A stretch of 64,000 bases of DNA from Colivivens sp963594655 (lineage in GTDB: Bacteria > Bacteroidota > Bacteroidia > Bacteroidales > Bacteroidaceae): contig CAVBFD010000007.1 in assembly GCA_963594655.1 (NCBI GenBank), positions 1 to 64,000 on the forward strand, written 5' to 3'. Below, one piece after another: positions 24,864-32,773 of the stretch. The stretch's first letter is position 1. The number at the start of each line of letters is the position of its first letter. Both the position numbers and the translations under genes were made by a program. The notes beneath the pieces were generated by a model that saw nothing but the letters and a program-made list of their open reading frames with translations, was not told where the DNA came from and ran no database searches.

Positions 24864-26216
24864 TTATGTCGTTTCCTGTTCGAAGACCTCCTCCCCCTGA
24901 AGGGTGGCGGAACTTGAACCTGTAATCCTTACCTTCACGAAATCACCGATGCGGTGCGTCCCCTTGTCGAAGACCACCACCTTATACTGTTGTGTCCTGC
25001 CGAAGAGCTGTGACCGTGAACGCTTGCTGAAGCCCTCCACCAGTACCTCGTAGGTCTTGCCTATGTCTTTCCTGTAGCTCTCGGCGGACAACTGGTTCTG
25101 CTGTGCTATCAGTTCGTTGAGTCTGCGTATCTTCGTCTCCTCCGGCACGTCGTCGGGCAGGTGCTTGGAAGCGTAGGTGCCTGGACGCTCGGAGTACTTG
25201 AACATGAACGCGCTGTCGTACCCACATTCCCTCATGAGCGAGAGTGACAGCTGGTGGTCCTCCTCCGTCTCCGAGTGGTAACCGCAGAAGATGTCCGTGG
25301 TCAGTCCGCAGTCGGGTATGATGCGGCGGATGGCAGCCACACGGTCGAGATACCACTCGCGTGTGTATTTCCTGTTCATCAGTTTCAGTATGCGGTCGCT
25401 GCCGCTCTGCACAGGCAGGTGTATGTGCTTGCAGACATTCGGGTAGTCGGCTATGACATGGAGCGTCTCGTCGCTCATGTCCTTCGGGTGCGAGGACGTG
25501 AAGCGGATGCGCATCTCCGGCACTGCCGTCGCCACCCTTCTGAGCAGTTCGGGAAAACCTATATGCTCCTCCCTGCCGTCTTCCTGTGTGCGTGTGAAAT
25601 GGTACGAGTTCACGTTCTGTCCCAAGAGGGTGACTTCCTTGAACCCTTTCTCCCGGAGGTCGGTCACCTCCTTGAGTATGCTGTCGATGTCCCTGCTTCG
25701 TTCCCTTCCGCGTGTGTACGGCACTATGCAGTAGTGGCAGAAGTTGTTGCAGCCGCGCATGATACTGACAAAGCCCGATATGTGGTTGCCGCAGATGCGC
25801 TCGGGAACAATCTCCTTGTAGGTCTCCGTCGTGGACAGTTCCACGTTGATCGCCTTGTGGCCCGCCTCCACCGAAGCGAACAGGTCGGGCAGTTGCAGGT
25901 AGGCATCGGGACCGGCGACGAGATCCACGTGGTGGTTCTCTATCAGGTCGTCCTTCACGTTCTCCGCCATGCACCCCACCACACCGATAATCATCTTCTG
26001 CTTCTTGTTCTTGCGCATGGCATGGAGGGTTTCCAGACGGTTGAATATCTTCTGCTCGGCGTTCTCCCTTACGGAGCAGGTGTTGAGGAGTACCGCGTCG
26101 GCTCCCTCAATCGAGTCCTGGCTTTCATAGTCTGCCATCTTCATCACAGAGGCAATCACCTCACTGTCCGCCACGTTCATCTGGCATCCGTATGTTTCTA
26201 TATAGAGCTTCTTCAT
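24864..26216 (-). CDS. miaB: tRNA-2-methylthio-N6-isopentenyladenosine methylthiotransferase
   Basis: 450 aa radical-SAM enzyme that adds the methylthio group to i6A37 of tRNA. Domains: N-terminal UPF0004 with three cluster cysteines (YGCQMNVADS, NTCSVRENAE and VGCMAENV), radical SAM core with CNNFCHYCIVPYTRGRE (CxxxCxxC), and a C-terminal TRAM domain. The ATG at 26216 (MKKLYIETYGC) is used, because the longer frame would begin upstream of the promoter box at 26242-26249. First gene of the long minus-strand run to folK. Confidence 0.96.
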   Translation of the reverse strand: MKKLYIETYGCQMNVADSEVIASVMKMADYESQDSIEGADAVLLNTCSVRENAEQKIFNRLETLHAMRKNKKQKMIIGVVGCMAENVKDDLIENHHVDLVAGPDAYLQLPDLFASVEAGHKAINVELSTTETYKEIVPERICGNHISGFVSIMRGCNNFCHYCIVPYTRGRERSRDIDSILKEVTDLREKGFKEVTLLGQNVNSYHFTRTQEDGREEHIGFPELLRRVATAVPEMRIRFTSSHPKDMSDETLHVIADYPNVCKHIHLPVQSGSDRILKLMNRKYTREWYLDRVAAIRRIIPDCGLTTDIFCGYHSETEEDHQLSLSLMRECGYDSAFMFKYSERPGTYASKHLPDDVPEETKIRRLNELIAQQNQLSAESYRKDIGKTYEVLVEGFSKRSRSQLFGRTQQYKVVVFDKGTHRIGDFVKVRITGSSSATLQGEEVFEQETT

Positions 26217-26241
26217 CGGGCATAAATATCCAATAACGGTG

Positions 26242-26275
26242 CAAAGGTACGAATAAAAAGTAAACCACCTGCAAA
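26242..26275 (-). promoter_or_regulatory. miaB operon promoter
   Basis: On the minus strand: TTTG (26275-26272), 22 nt, TACCTTTG (26249-26242). The -7 box is exact and lies 26 nt before the miaB ATG. It probably drives the whole miaB-folK run. Confidence 0.75.
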
Positions 26276-26421
26276 ACAACTGGGGAAAAACATGTTGTAA
26301 CGGATAAACGCCCTGGATTTTATGTTTATCACCCAAGGCGGATTAAACCTTTCCGCATTTCCCGAATCATAAGAGCGTAAGACAACAAATCGAGTTATTA
26401 ACAGTTTAAACACGAAACGGA

Positions 26422-26877
26422 ATGAAGAAATTACTTATCGCACTTGTGGCAATGATAATCACTGCCGGTGCATTTGCACAGAACCAAGGTGGACAGGACA
26501 GGAACCGTCAGCGCCGTGAGTTCAATCCTGAGGAGATGGCTACCCGCAGGGCCGACCGCATAAAGAAGACCTGCACGCTTACCGACGAGCAGTACAAGAA
26601 GGTCAAGGAGTATTACACCGCTGAGGGCAAGGCCCAGCAGGAGCAGATGAAGAAGATGATGGAAGGCGGCCAGCAGGGCCAGCAGATGGACCGTGAGGCG
26701 ATGATGAAGGAGATGGAAGCGCGCCGCGCGGCTGAGACGAAGGCTCTGAAGGAGATTCTCACTGAGGAGCAGTTCGCCAAGTACGAGAAGGCTGAGAAGG
26801 AGATGCGCGCCCGTGGCGGAGACCGGGGGCCCCGCGGCGGACAGGGCGGTCCGCGTGGCGGAAATGAACCTCAATAA
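26422..26877 (+). CDS. DUF4890-type secreted Gln/Arg-rich protein
   Basis: 151 aa with a signal peptide (MKKLLIALVAMIITAGAFA). The mature chain is very charged and helical, with two LTxEQ-like elements (CTLTDEQYKKVKEYY near residue 51 and LTEEQFAKYEKAEKE near 113) and a GGxRG-rich tail. The pattern matches DUF4890 of Bacteroidota and resembles the periplasmic chaperones Spy and CpxP, which have LTxxQ repeats. A periplasmic stress or chaperone role is inferred. It stands alone, ahead of a strong terminator. Confidence 0.7.
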   Translation: MKKLLIALVAMIITAGAFAQNQGGQDRNRQRREFNPEEMATRRADRIKKTCTLTDEQYKKVKEYYTAEGKAQQEQMKKMMEGGQQGQQMDREAMMKEMEARRAAETKALKEILTEEQFAKYEKAEKEMRARGGDRGPRGGQGGPRGGNEPQ

Positions 26878-26912
26878 GTTGGTGATATGTATCCCTTCGG
26901 GGATGGATTCAA

Positions 26913-26947
26913 GGGCTGGCGCATGATGGCGCCGGCCTTTTTTTTTT
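26913..26947 (+). terminator. Terminator after the DUF4890 gene
   Basis: A 9-bp GC-rich stem (26914-26922 with 26929-26937, one G-T pair), 6-nt loop and ten T residues. Confidence 0.95.
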
Positions 26948-27002
26948 GTCGTGTCCTGTGCAAATTGCCGTCCGACGGTCGCCTCATGTCGTTTATTATT
27001 CG

Positions 27003-27010
27003 TAACTTTG
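27003..27010 (+). promoter_or_regulatory. cysS promoter -7 box
   Basis: TAACTTTG, 24 nt before the cysS ATG. No clear -33 box. Confidence 0.65.
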
Positions 27011-27034
27011 CACATTATATAAAACTCACACGAC

Positions 27035-28549
27035 ATGAAACAGGAACTCTTAATCTACAACACACTTACACGTCAGAAGGAACTGTTCCGTCCGATCAAT
27101 GCCCCACACGTGGGCATGTATGTGTGCGGACCGACCGTGTACGGTGACGCCCACCTCGGGCATGCCCGTCCGGCCATCACTTTCGACATCGTGTTCCGCT
27201 ACCTGCAGCATCTGGGCTATAAGGTGCGCTACGTGCGTAACATCACGGATGTCGGCCATCTGGAGCATGACGCCGACGAGGGAGAGGACAAGATCGCGAA
27301 GAAGGCAAGGCTGGAGCAACTGGAACCGATGGAGGTGGCGCAGTACTACTCCAACCGTTTCCACGACGTCATGCGCGCTCTCAACGTGCTTCCACCGTCT
27401 ATCGAGCCATTGGCGTCAGGGCATATCATTGAACAGGAACAGTTGGTGCAGGAGATACTCGACAACGGGTTTGCCTACGAATCCAACGGGTCGGTGTATT
27501 TCGATGTGGAGGCGTACAACAGGAAGTACAAGTACGGGGTACTCTCGGGACGTAACCTCGACGACATAATCAACAACTCGCGTGAACTGGCCGGGGTGGG
27601 CGAGAAGAAGAACCAGGCGGACTTCGCCCTGTGGAAGAAAGCCCAACCGGAGCATATCATGCGGTGGCCTTCCAAGTGGAGCGACGGTTTCCCCGGATGG
27701 CACTGCGAGTGTACCGCCATGGGGCGCAAATACCTCGGCAGACAGTTCGACATCCATGGAGGCGGTATGGACCTTATCTTCCCGCACCACGAGTGCGAGA
27801 TAGCGCAGGCTGTGGCGAGTCAGGGTGAACCGATGGTACACTACTGGATTCACAACAATATGATAACCATCAACGGACAGAAGATGGGAAAGAGTCTGGG
27901 CAACTTCATCACCTTACAGGAGTTCTTCAGCGGCAGCCACAAGGACAAGGACGGCAACGAGATGCTTGCCAAGGCATACAGTCCGATGACTATACGGTTC
28001 TTCATCCTACAGGCGCACTACCGCAGTACGGTGGACTTCAGCAATGACGCGCTGCTGTCGGCTGAGAAGGGTCTGGAGCGTCTGGCGGACGCATACAAGA
28101 CTCTGAAGGGCTTGCAGCCGTCGAAGGAGGGAACGGTGGACATGCAGTATGTGGACACGCTCAGGCAGAAGTGCTATGACGCTCTCAACGACGACTTCAG
28201 TACCCCGATGGTTATCAGTCACCTCTTCGACGCGACACGTGTCATCAACCAGGTGGCGGACAAGAGCGCGTCCATATCGGCAGACGTGCTGAAGGCTCTC
28301 ACCGACACCTTCGAGCTGTTTGCCTTCGACATCCTCGGACTGCAGAAGACCTGCGGTGGAGGACAGGAAGGGGGCGAGGCCCGTGAGGATGCCTACGGCA
28401 AGGTAGTGGACATGCTGCTCGAACAGCGCATGAAAGCCAAGGCCAACAAGGACTGGGCTGCGAGCGACATGATACGTGACCAGTTGGCGGCGTTGGGCTT
28501 CGAGGTGAAGGACACCAAGGACGGTTTCACCTGGAAATTGAACAAGTGA
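27035..28549 (+). CDS. cysS: Cysteinyl-tRNA synthetase
   Basis: 504 aa class I synthetase. Zinc-binding and HIGH regions: MYVCGPTVYGDAHLGHARP (described as CGPTVYGDAHLGH, about residues 29-41), WHCECTAMGRKYLG with further zinc ligands, FPHHECEIAQ, and the KMSKS loop as KMGKSLGNF near residue 282. The C-terminus carries the DALR-type and short anticodon-binding domains ending in the typical GFEVKDTKDGFTWKL. A small membrane protein gene begins 1 nt after the stop. Confidence 0.96.
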   Translation: MKQELLIYNTLTRQKELFRPINAPHVGMYVCGPTVYGDAHLGHARPAITFDIVFRYLQHLGYKVRYVRNITDVGHLEHDADEGEDKIAKKARLEQLEPMEVAQYYSNRFHDVMRALNVLPPSIEPLASGHIIEQEQLVQEILDNGFAYESNGSVYFDVEAYNRKYKYGVLSGRNLDDIINNSRELAGVGEKKNQADFALWKKAQPEHIMRWPSKWSDGFPGWHCECTAMGRKYLGRQFDIHGGGMDLIFPHHECEIAQAVASQGEPMVHYWIHNNMITINGQKMGKSLGNFITLQEFFSGSHKDKDGNEMLAKAYSPMTIRFFILQAHYRSTVDFSNDALLSAEKGLERLADAYKTLKGLQPSKEGTVDMQYVDTLRQKCYDALNDDFSTPMVISHLFDATRVINQVADKSASISADVLKALTDTFELFAFDILGLQKTCGGGQEGGEAREDAYGKVVDMLLEQRMKAKANKDWAASDMIRDQLAALGFEVKDTKDGFTWKLNK

Positions 28550-28550
28550 C

Positions 28551-28736
28551 ATGGTACGGTTGCAGAAGATATTGATGATAGCCTCCCTCGTGTTCACACT
28601 GGTATGCCTGGGAGCTACCGTATGGGCAGCCGTCGTTACCGGTGACCCGTCGTTCTACTTGTATGCGGTCCTGTTTGTGTTTGCCGCCGTATGGTTCGGC
28701 ATCACCGTCTACAAGAGTTACAGGAAGGACAAGTGA
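28551..28736 (+). CDS. Small membrane protein of unknown function
   Basis: 61 aa with two hydrophobic helices (about 8-28 and 36-53) and a basic end, YKSYRKDK. It begins 1 nt after the cysS stop, which argues that it is a real, translationally linked gene. No family is recognised. Confidence 0.6.
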   Translation: MVRLQKILMIASLVFTLVCLGATVWAAVVTGDPSFYLYAVLFVFAAVWFGITVYKSYRKDK

Positions 28737-28767
28737 CACCTTATTATTATATGTCGGAAATAGTCAG

Positions 28768-28951
28768 TATGCTGTCGGACTGAAAGCCCGATACGAGAAA
28801 AATCACAACATGACAGAGGGGGCAATGTGGGTTCTGAGATAGGGCGTTTATTCAGGGCATATGCGCCCCGAAGGGGCAGACTGCTCCTTGCCCTGGGCTA
28901 GGAGCTTACTGGGCTTTCAGCCCGAGGTTTCACACGGAGGGCTACACGTGG
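28768..28951. repeat. Dispersed intergenic repeat, copy B
   Basis: Positions 28904-28933 are identical to copy A (2926-2955). Upstream are a perfect GCCCC-gaa-GGGGC hairpin (28865-28877) and a CCTGGGCTAGGAG stretch, and at 28775-28790 a fragment (GACTGAAAGCCCG) resembling the inverted core. Short frames across it look like translated repeat. It fills most of the 282-bp gap between the cysS unit and the AAA/nuclease gene. Confidence 0.65.
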
Positions 28952-29018
28952 TGAACTTGATTGTCAGGATTACGCTGTCTTACCAACTCGAAAAGCGGCA
29001 GAGCCATAAATATACGTG

Positions 29019-30584
29019 TCACACCTCCTTTATTATCCAGTCACCTATGGTGCGCTGGTTGCTGTCATAGTTGACACCGATTTTTACCAGTCGCTTGCCG
29101 TCCGCTGAATAGGGAATAAGGTAGCCCTTGTTGTCAATCTGTTTGAGGGCATCCTCGGCAGAGCCGTCGTACTTCAGTTCAAAGACGTACACCGCATCCG
29201 GCGTGTGGACAACTGCGTCTGCCCTGCCTACGGCACTGTCCTCCTCCACCTTGATGTAAGCCCCCATAAGGTTGAAGATAAGGTAGAAGACGGTCTGGAA
29301 GTCACGCTCGTTCTTATTGGACAGACGGTTGGAGATACTGGAGAGGTAAGCTCTCAGCCGAACCATCGCTCCTTCAGCGTCACCGTCGTAAAGCATTTCC
29401 ACGAGATTGGTCACCAACCCGCTGTTGTCATTAGATACCGGTGAGAGGTAGTTGGGCGCAAGACTCATCAGCATACCGATTTTCACCTCCATGTTGGGGT
29501 AGCCCAACGTGTAGCTCCTGGTAAGTGGCTTGTAATTCTTGATGGTGAGGTAGCCGCTCTGGTAAAGCAACGGCAAGGCGGAGGTCATCTGTTCGGGTGT
29601 CACGTCGAAGTCATTCACGTTTATGTCTTTCTGCTCTATGTCAGTGACGTTGACATGGTATTTCTGTAATGCCTTGATAAGGTATGACGGTGTGCCAGAC
29701 CCAAACCAGTATGATTCTATATCCTTAGCGTTCAAGCACTTTATAAGGCTGAAAGGGTTGAATACATCCTCAGAATGTTTTCCAAAATGATAGCCGTCGT
29801 AATAGCGTGTCAGTTCGTCAAGGCATTCCTCATAGGTCATGCCGAGTGCCTTGCCCAGTCCCTCCACGTCGGACTTCATAACGGTAGTCAACTCTGTCTT
29901 GCTGATGCCGCAGATGGCGGAATACTGGTCAAACATGCTGATGTTGTCAAGGTTGTTAAGCTCACTGAAAATGCTGAGTTGGGAGAACTTGGTGATGCCT
30001 GTGATGAAGACGAACTCCAGATACGGGTCGAGCATTTTGATCGGACTGTAGAAGTTCTGCATTATGAAGCGCAACTGCTGCAGGTTGTCCTTCTCGTGTA
30101 CCACATCAAGCAGGGGTGCGTCATACTCATCAATGATGACCACCACCTTCTGTCCTGTCTGTTTATAGGCTCGTCTGACAAGACCTTCCAAACGTTCGTT
30201 GGGTTGTAGTTCCTCCTCATCCCTTCCATACACATTTTCGTACGTACGAAGCCGTATGTGGAGGGAATGCTTCAATGACTCAGCATCAAGATGTTTGGCT
30301 CCGCTCAAGTCGAAGTGTAACACAGGACGCACCACCCAGTCCTTCTCGTAGTCGGCTATGGCAAGACCCTCGAAGAGTTCCTTGCGTCCCTCGAAGTAAG
30401 CCTGAAGGGTGGAGGCAAAGAGAGATTTTCCAAACCGCCTCGGACGACTCAGAAAGATGTATTTCATGCCTTTTACCCGAAAGTCAACAATGTACTTTGT
30501 CTTGTCGACATAAAGGTAGTTCCCTTCCCTAATGTCCTTGAAGCTCTGTATCCCAACCGGATATTTGTTCACAATCTCGCCCAT
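29019..30584 (-). CDS. AAA-ATPase-like protein with C-terminal PD-(D/E)XK nuclease domain
   Basis: 521 aa, matching the AAA-ATPase-like plus PD-(D/E)XK family (formerly DUF1703) that occurs in many copies in Bacteroidales. Walker A reads RPRRFGKS (residues 47-54) and Walker B VVVIIDEYDAPL (about 145-156). The nuclease core at the end has Asp456 in GRADAVV, Glu469 and Lys471 in FELKYD, and Gln482, so the active site looks intact. No biological role is established; defence or mobile-element association has been suggested for such families. It is flanked by repeat copy B, an orphan hairpin and the 22-bp array, the most accessory-like part of the window. Confidence 0.88.
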   Translation of the reverse strand: MGEIVNKYPVGIQSFKDIREGNYLYVDKTKYIVDFRVKGMKYIFLSRPRRFGKSLFASTLQAYFEGRKELFEGLAIADYEKDWVVRPVLHFDLSGAKHLDAESLKHSLHIRLRTYENVYGRDEEELQPNERLEGLVRRAYKQTGQKVVVIIDEYDAPLLDVVHEKDNLQQLRFIMQNFYSPIKMLDPYLEFVFITGITKFSQLSIFSELNNLDNISMFDQYSAICGISKTELTTVMKSDVEGLGKALGMTYEECLDELTRYYDGYHFGKHSEDVFNPFSLIKCLNAKDIESYWFGSGTPSYLIKALQKYHVNVTDIEQKDINVNDFDVTPEQMTSALPLLYQSGYLTIKNYKPLTRSYTLGYPNMEVKIGMLMSLAPNYLSPVSNDNSGLVTNLVEMLYDGDAEGAMVRLRAYLSSISNRLSNKNERDFQTVFYLIFNLMGAYIKVEEDSAVGRADAVVHTPDAVYVFELKYDGSAEDALKQIDNKGYLIPYSADGKRLVKIGVNYDSNQRTIGDWIIKEV

Positions 30585-30609
30585 AATTCCGCATATTTGA
30601 TTTGCGCCG

Positions 30610-30641
30610 CTAAGTTACGAATAAAATCCGATACCACCAAA
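30610..30641 (-). promoter_or_regulatory. Probable promoter of the AAA/nuclease gene
   Basis: On the minus strand: TTTG (30641-30638), 20 nt, TAACTTAG (30617-30610). The -7 box has one mismatch to TAnnTTTG; spacing is ideal. Confidence 0.55.
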
Positions 30642-30680
30642 CTATATTACTCCCTATTATTCGAACCAGTGCATTAGTCA

Positions 30681-30742
30681 AACTAAAGAGGTCTTCATAT
30701 GACCTAAAGGTCGCACGAAGGTCTCTTTAGTTATTTTTTTTT
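30681..30742 (+). terminator. Orphan terminator-like hairpin
   Basis: A 16-bp stem (30681-30696 with 30717-30732, two G-T pairs) encloses an inner GACC-taaa-GGTC hairpin and is followed by a run of nine T on the plus strand. No plus-strand gene precedes it: the neighbours on both sides are on the minus strand. Confidence 0.6.
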
Positions 30743-30863
30743 ACAACCTATGGTCGGAATTGGGAAATAGGCAAGCTAAATCGTTCCAAAAGCTAAAATC
30801 TCCTTGTGTGATAATGCGCGAAACGGCTCCATTCCGCTAACTTTTTGGCAAAATACGCCAAGA

Positions 30864-30994
30864 CCCCCTACAGATACCTACAAGCCCCCTCGAGACACCT
30901 CGTTTTTTCACTCGGGTGAATTGATCGATTCACTCGAGTGTTTTGATCAATTCACTCGAGTGAAATGACATCCCCTCTCGAGACCCTTTTTCGT
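30864..30994. repeat. Tandem array of 22-bp units centred on CTCGAG
   Basis: CTCG(A/G)G occurs at 30889, 30911, 30933, 30955 and 30977, exactly 22 bp apart. The middle three units carry the palindrome TTCACTCGAGTGAA or a close variant followed by TGATC; the outer units diverge to CCCCTCGAGAC. A more decayed sixth unit starts at 30864. There is no coding frame. Remaining parts of the 30585-31162 gap show nothing else I can name. Confidence 0.85.
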
Positions 30995-31162
30995 CGAAAA
31001 ATCAAAATGTAAACAAATCGCAGATATGTGGTGATTTTACAGGAAAAGCCAGTAAGCACCAAGGTTGACAAAATTGATGTTAATCCATTAAGACAATCGG
31101 AGTAATGTAACGGCAATGGAGGTATAAACGACAATAGAGTTTGTGTCCTGTAGTGTTTGCCC

Positions 31163-32551
31163 CTAATAGATGCCGAACGCCCCGAGAAGGAGGATGGTCA
31201 ACAGCACCGGGACAACGAACTTCAGCATGATGATGTACAGCCGTTTCCTGTGGAACCTGTAGCCGTTGAGCCGTATCTCGCCCACAAGGAGCCGGGGTTT
31301 CACTACCCAGCCGATGAGGATGCAGGTGCAGATGGCGAGGAACGGCATGAGTATGTTGTTGCTTATATAGTCGAAGATGTCCAGTATCTGGCCTTTAGCC
31401 CCGTTGGGCAAAGTGTACTTGAAGAAAAGGTCGTTGTAACCCCGGCACACGATGTATGACAGGACGAGTTCCACTGCGGACAGGGTGCATACAGACTTCA
31501 TGCGGCTCCAGTGGAAGCGGTCCATCAGACTCGCCACCAACGCCTCAAGGATGGACACCGAACTGGTGATGGCGGCGAACAGCACCATGAGGAAGAACGC
31601 CAGTCCTATAATCTGGCCGAACGGACCGAACGAGTCGAACACCTTGGGGAGGGCCACGAACATGAGACCGGGACCGGTGGACATGCCCTCCGTTCCCAGG
31701 AACACATACACCGCAGGGATAATCATGAGTCCCGCAAGCACGGCGATGCAGGTGTCGCACACCTCGATGTAATCCACCGCCTTGCCTAAGTTGACACTAC
31801 GTTTCATGTAAGACCCGTAAGCCACCATGATTCCCATGGCGATGGACAGTGAGTAGAACAACTGCCCAGTGGCGTCCAGCACTATCATGAGGAAACGCTT
31901 GAAGGTGATTCCATCGAGATTCGGAACGAAGTAGACCGCCGCTCCTTCCAGTCCGGTGCGTGTTACTCCGTTCTCGTCCGTATGGCTGATGAAGAGCGAG
32001 TAAACGCAGATGAAAACCACAAGCAGGAACAACGCCGGCATGATGACGCGCGAGTATTTCTCGATACCTTTGTTCACACCGCGGCATACCACATGGAAAC
32101 TCGCCACGGCAAACACCAGCATGAAGATGACCGGCGCCCACTTCTCTGCTATGAACCCGCTGAAGTAGCCGTCCGACACAGCCGCACTGCCGTTGCCTGT
32201 GATGTAAGTCCACAGGTACTTCAGTACCCAACCGCCGATGACGCAGTAGTAAGGGTATATGATGAACGGCACGAAGAACGAGAGATGTCCCAGAAAGCCC
32301 CACTTCCTGTGGAAGAACTTGTATGCCGTGAGCGGACCCTGCTGCGACCTGCGCCCTATCGCTATCTCGGTGATGAGTAGGGTGAAGCCGAAGGTTACCG
32401 CCAACGCCACGTAAACGACGAGGAACAGGCCTCCGCCGTCACGGGCGGCAAGATAGGGGAAACGCCATATATTTCCGAGTCCCACGGCACTGCCGGCTGC
32501 GGCAAGTACAAAACCGATAGACCCACTGAATGTGTTGCGATTGCTTGTCAT
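31163..32551 (-). CDS. Sodium-dependent transporter of the neurotransmitter:sodium symporter family
   Basis: 462 aa, about 11 or 12 membrane helices. The N-terminal motif SIGFVLAAAGSAVGLGNIWRFPYLAA is diagnostic of the LeuT-type family, with unwound helix 1 forming the substrate and sodium sites. Members import amino acids or related amines; substrate is not predictable here. The ATG at 32551 is chosen since the frame start at 32614 lies upstream of the promoter boxes at 32580-32611. Single gene with its own promoter. Confidence 0.93.
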   Translation of the reverse strand: MTSNRNTFSGSIGFVLAAAGSAVGLGNIWRFPYLAARDGGGLFLVVYVALAVTFGFTLLITEIAIGRRSQQGPLTAYKFFHRKWGFLGHLSFFVPFIIYPYYCVIGGWVLKYLWTYITGNGSAAVSDGYFSGFIAEKWAPVIFMLVFAVASFHVVCRGVNKGIEKYSRVIMPALFLLVVFICVYSLFISHTDENGVTRTGLEGAAVYFVPNLDGITFKRFLMIVLDATGQLFYSLSIAMGIMVAYGSYMKRSVNLGKAVDYIEVCDTCIAVLAGLMIIPAVYVFLGTEGMSTGPGLMFVALPKVFDSFGPFGQIIGLAFFLMVLFAAITSSVSILEALVASLMDRFHWSRMKSVCTLSAVELVLSYIVCRGYNDLFFKYTLPNGAKGQILDIFDYISNNILMPFLAICTCILIGWVVKPRLLVGEIRLNGYRFHRKRLYIIMLKFVVPVLLTILLLGAFGIY

Positions 32552-32579
32552 GAATTTTGTGTTCTCTTGAAAGAATGTG

Positions 32580-32611
32580 CAAAGATAGACAATTATCCGC
32601 ATGTCCGCAAA
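32580..32611 (-). promoter_or_regulatory. Symporter gene promoter
   Basis: On the minus strand: TTTG (32611-32608), 20 nt, TATCTTTG (32587-32580). Ideal match. Confidence 0.85.
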
Positions 32612-32693
32612 CAAACATCAAAGATATTGCCCGAATCCGTGGAATTTACGTTGAAACCGTTACAAACACTGTTACGTTTGATACATTTCACCT

Positions 32694-32709
32694 TGTTATA
32701 TATATAACA
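32694..32709. promoter_or_regulatory. 16-bp perfect palindrome upstream of the GH30-GH43 gene
   Basis: TGTTATATATATAACA is a perfect palindrome centred about 36 bp upstream of the -7 box. Just upstream, GTTAC occurs twice (near 32659 and 32671). It could be an operator. Confidence 0.45.
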
Positions 32710-32734
32710 GGATGGTCAGTACAGGCGGATTCCT

Positions 32735-32742
32735 TATATTTG
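32735..32742 (+). promoter_or_regulatory. Promoter -7 box of the GH30-GH43 gene
   Basis: TATATTTG, 31 nt before the ATG. No TTTG at -33, which would fit a promoter needing an activator. Confidence 0.65.
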
Positions 32743-32773
32743 CAGCGCAATCAAAAAACCAAACAATACAATT

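Noticed and set aside
25254..26225. 323-codon plus-strand frame opposite miaB
   Set aside because: miaB has complete cysteine motifs on the other strand; this frame has no domain pattern and no promoter.
28861..29070. Plus-strand open frame of 69 codons
   Set aside because: It lies over the dispersed repeat and the antisense end of the AAA/nuclease gene, and has no recognisable start context or homology.
30864..30994. CRISPR-like direct repeats
   Set aside because: The 22-bp period leaves no unique spacers of normal length, the units are palindromic and contiguous, and there are no cas genes nearby.
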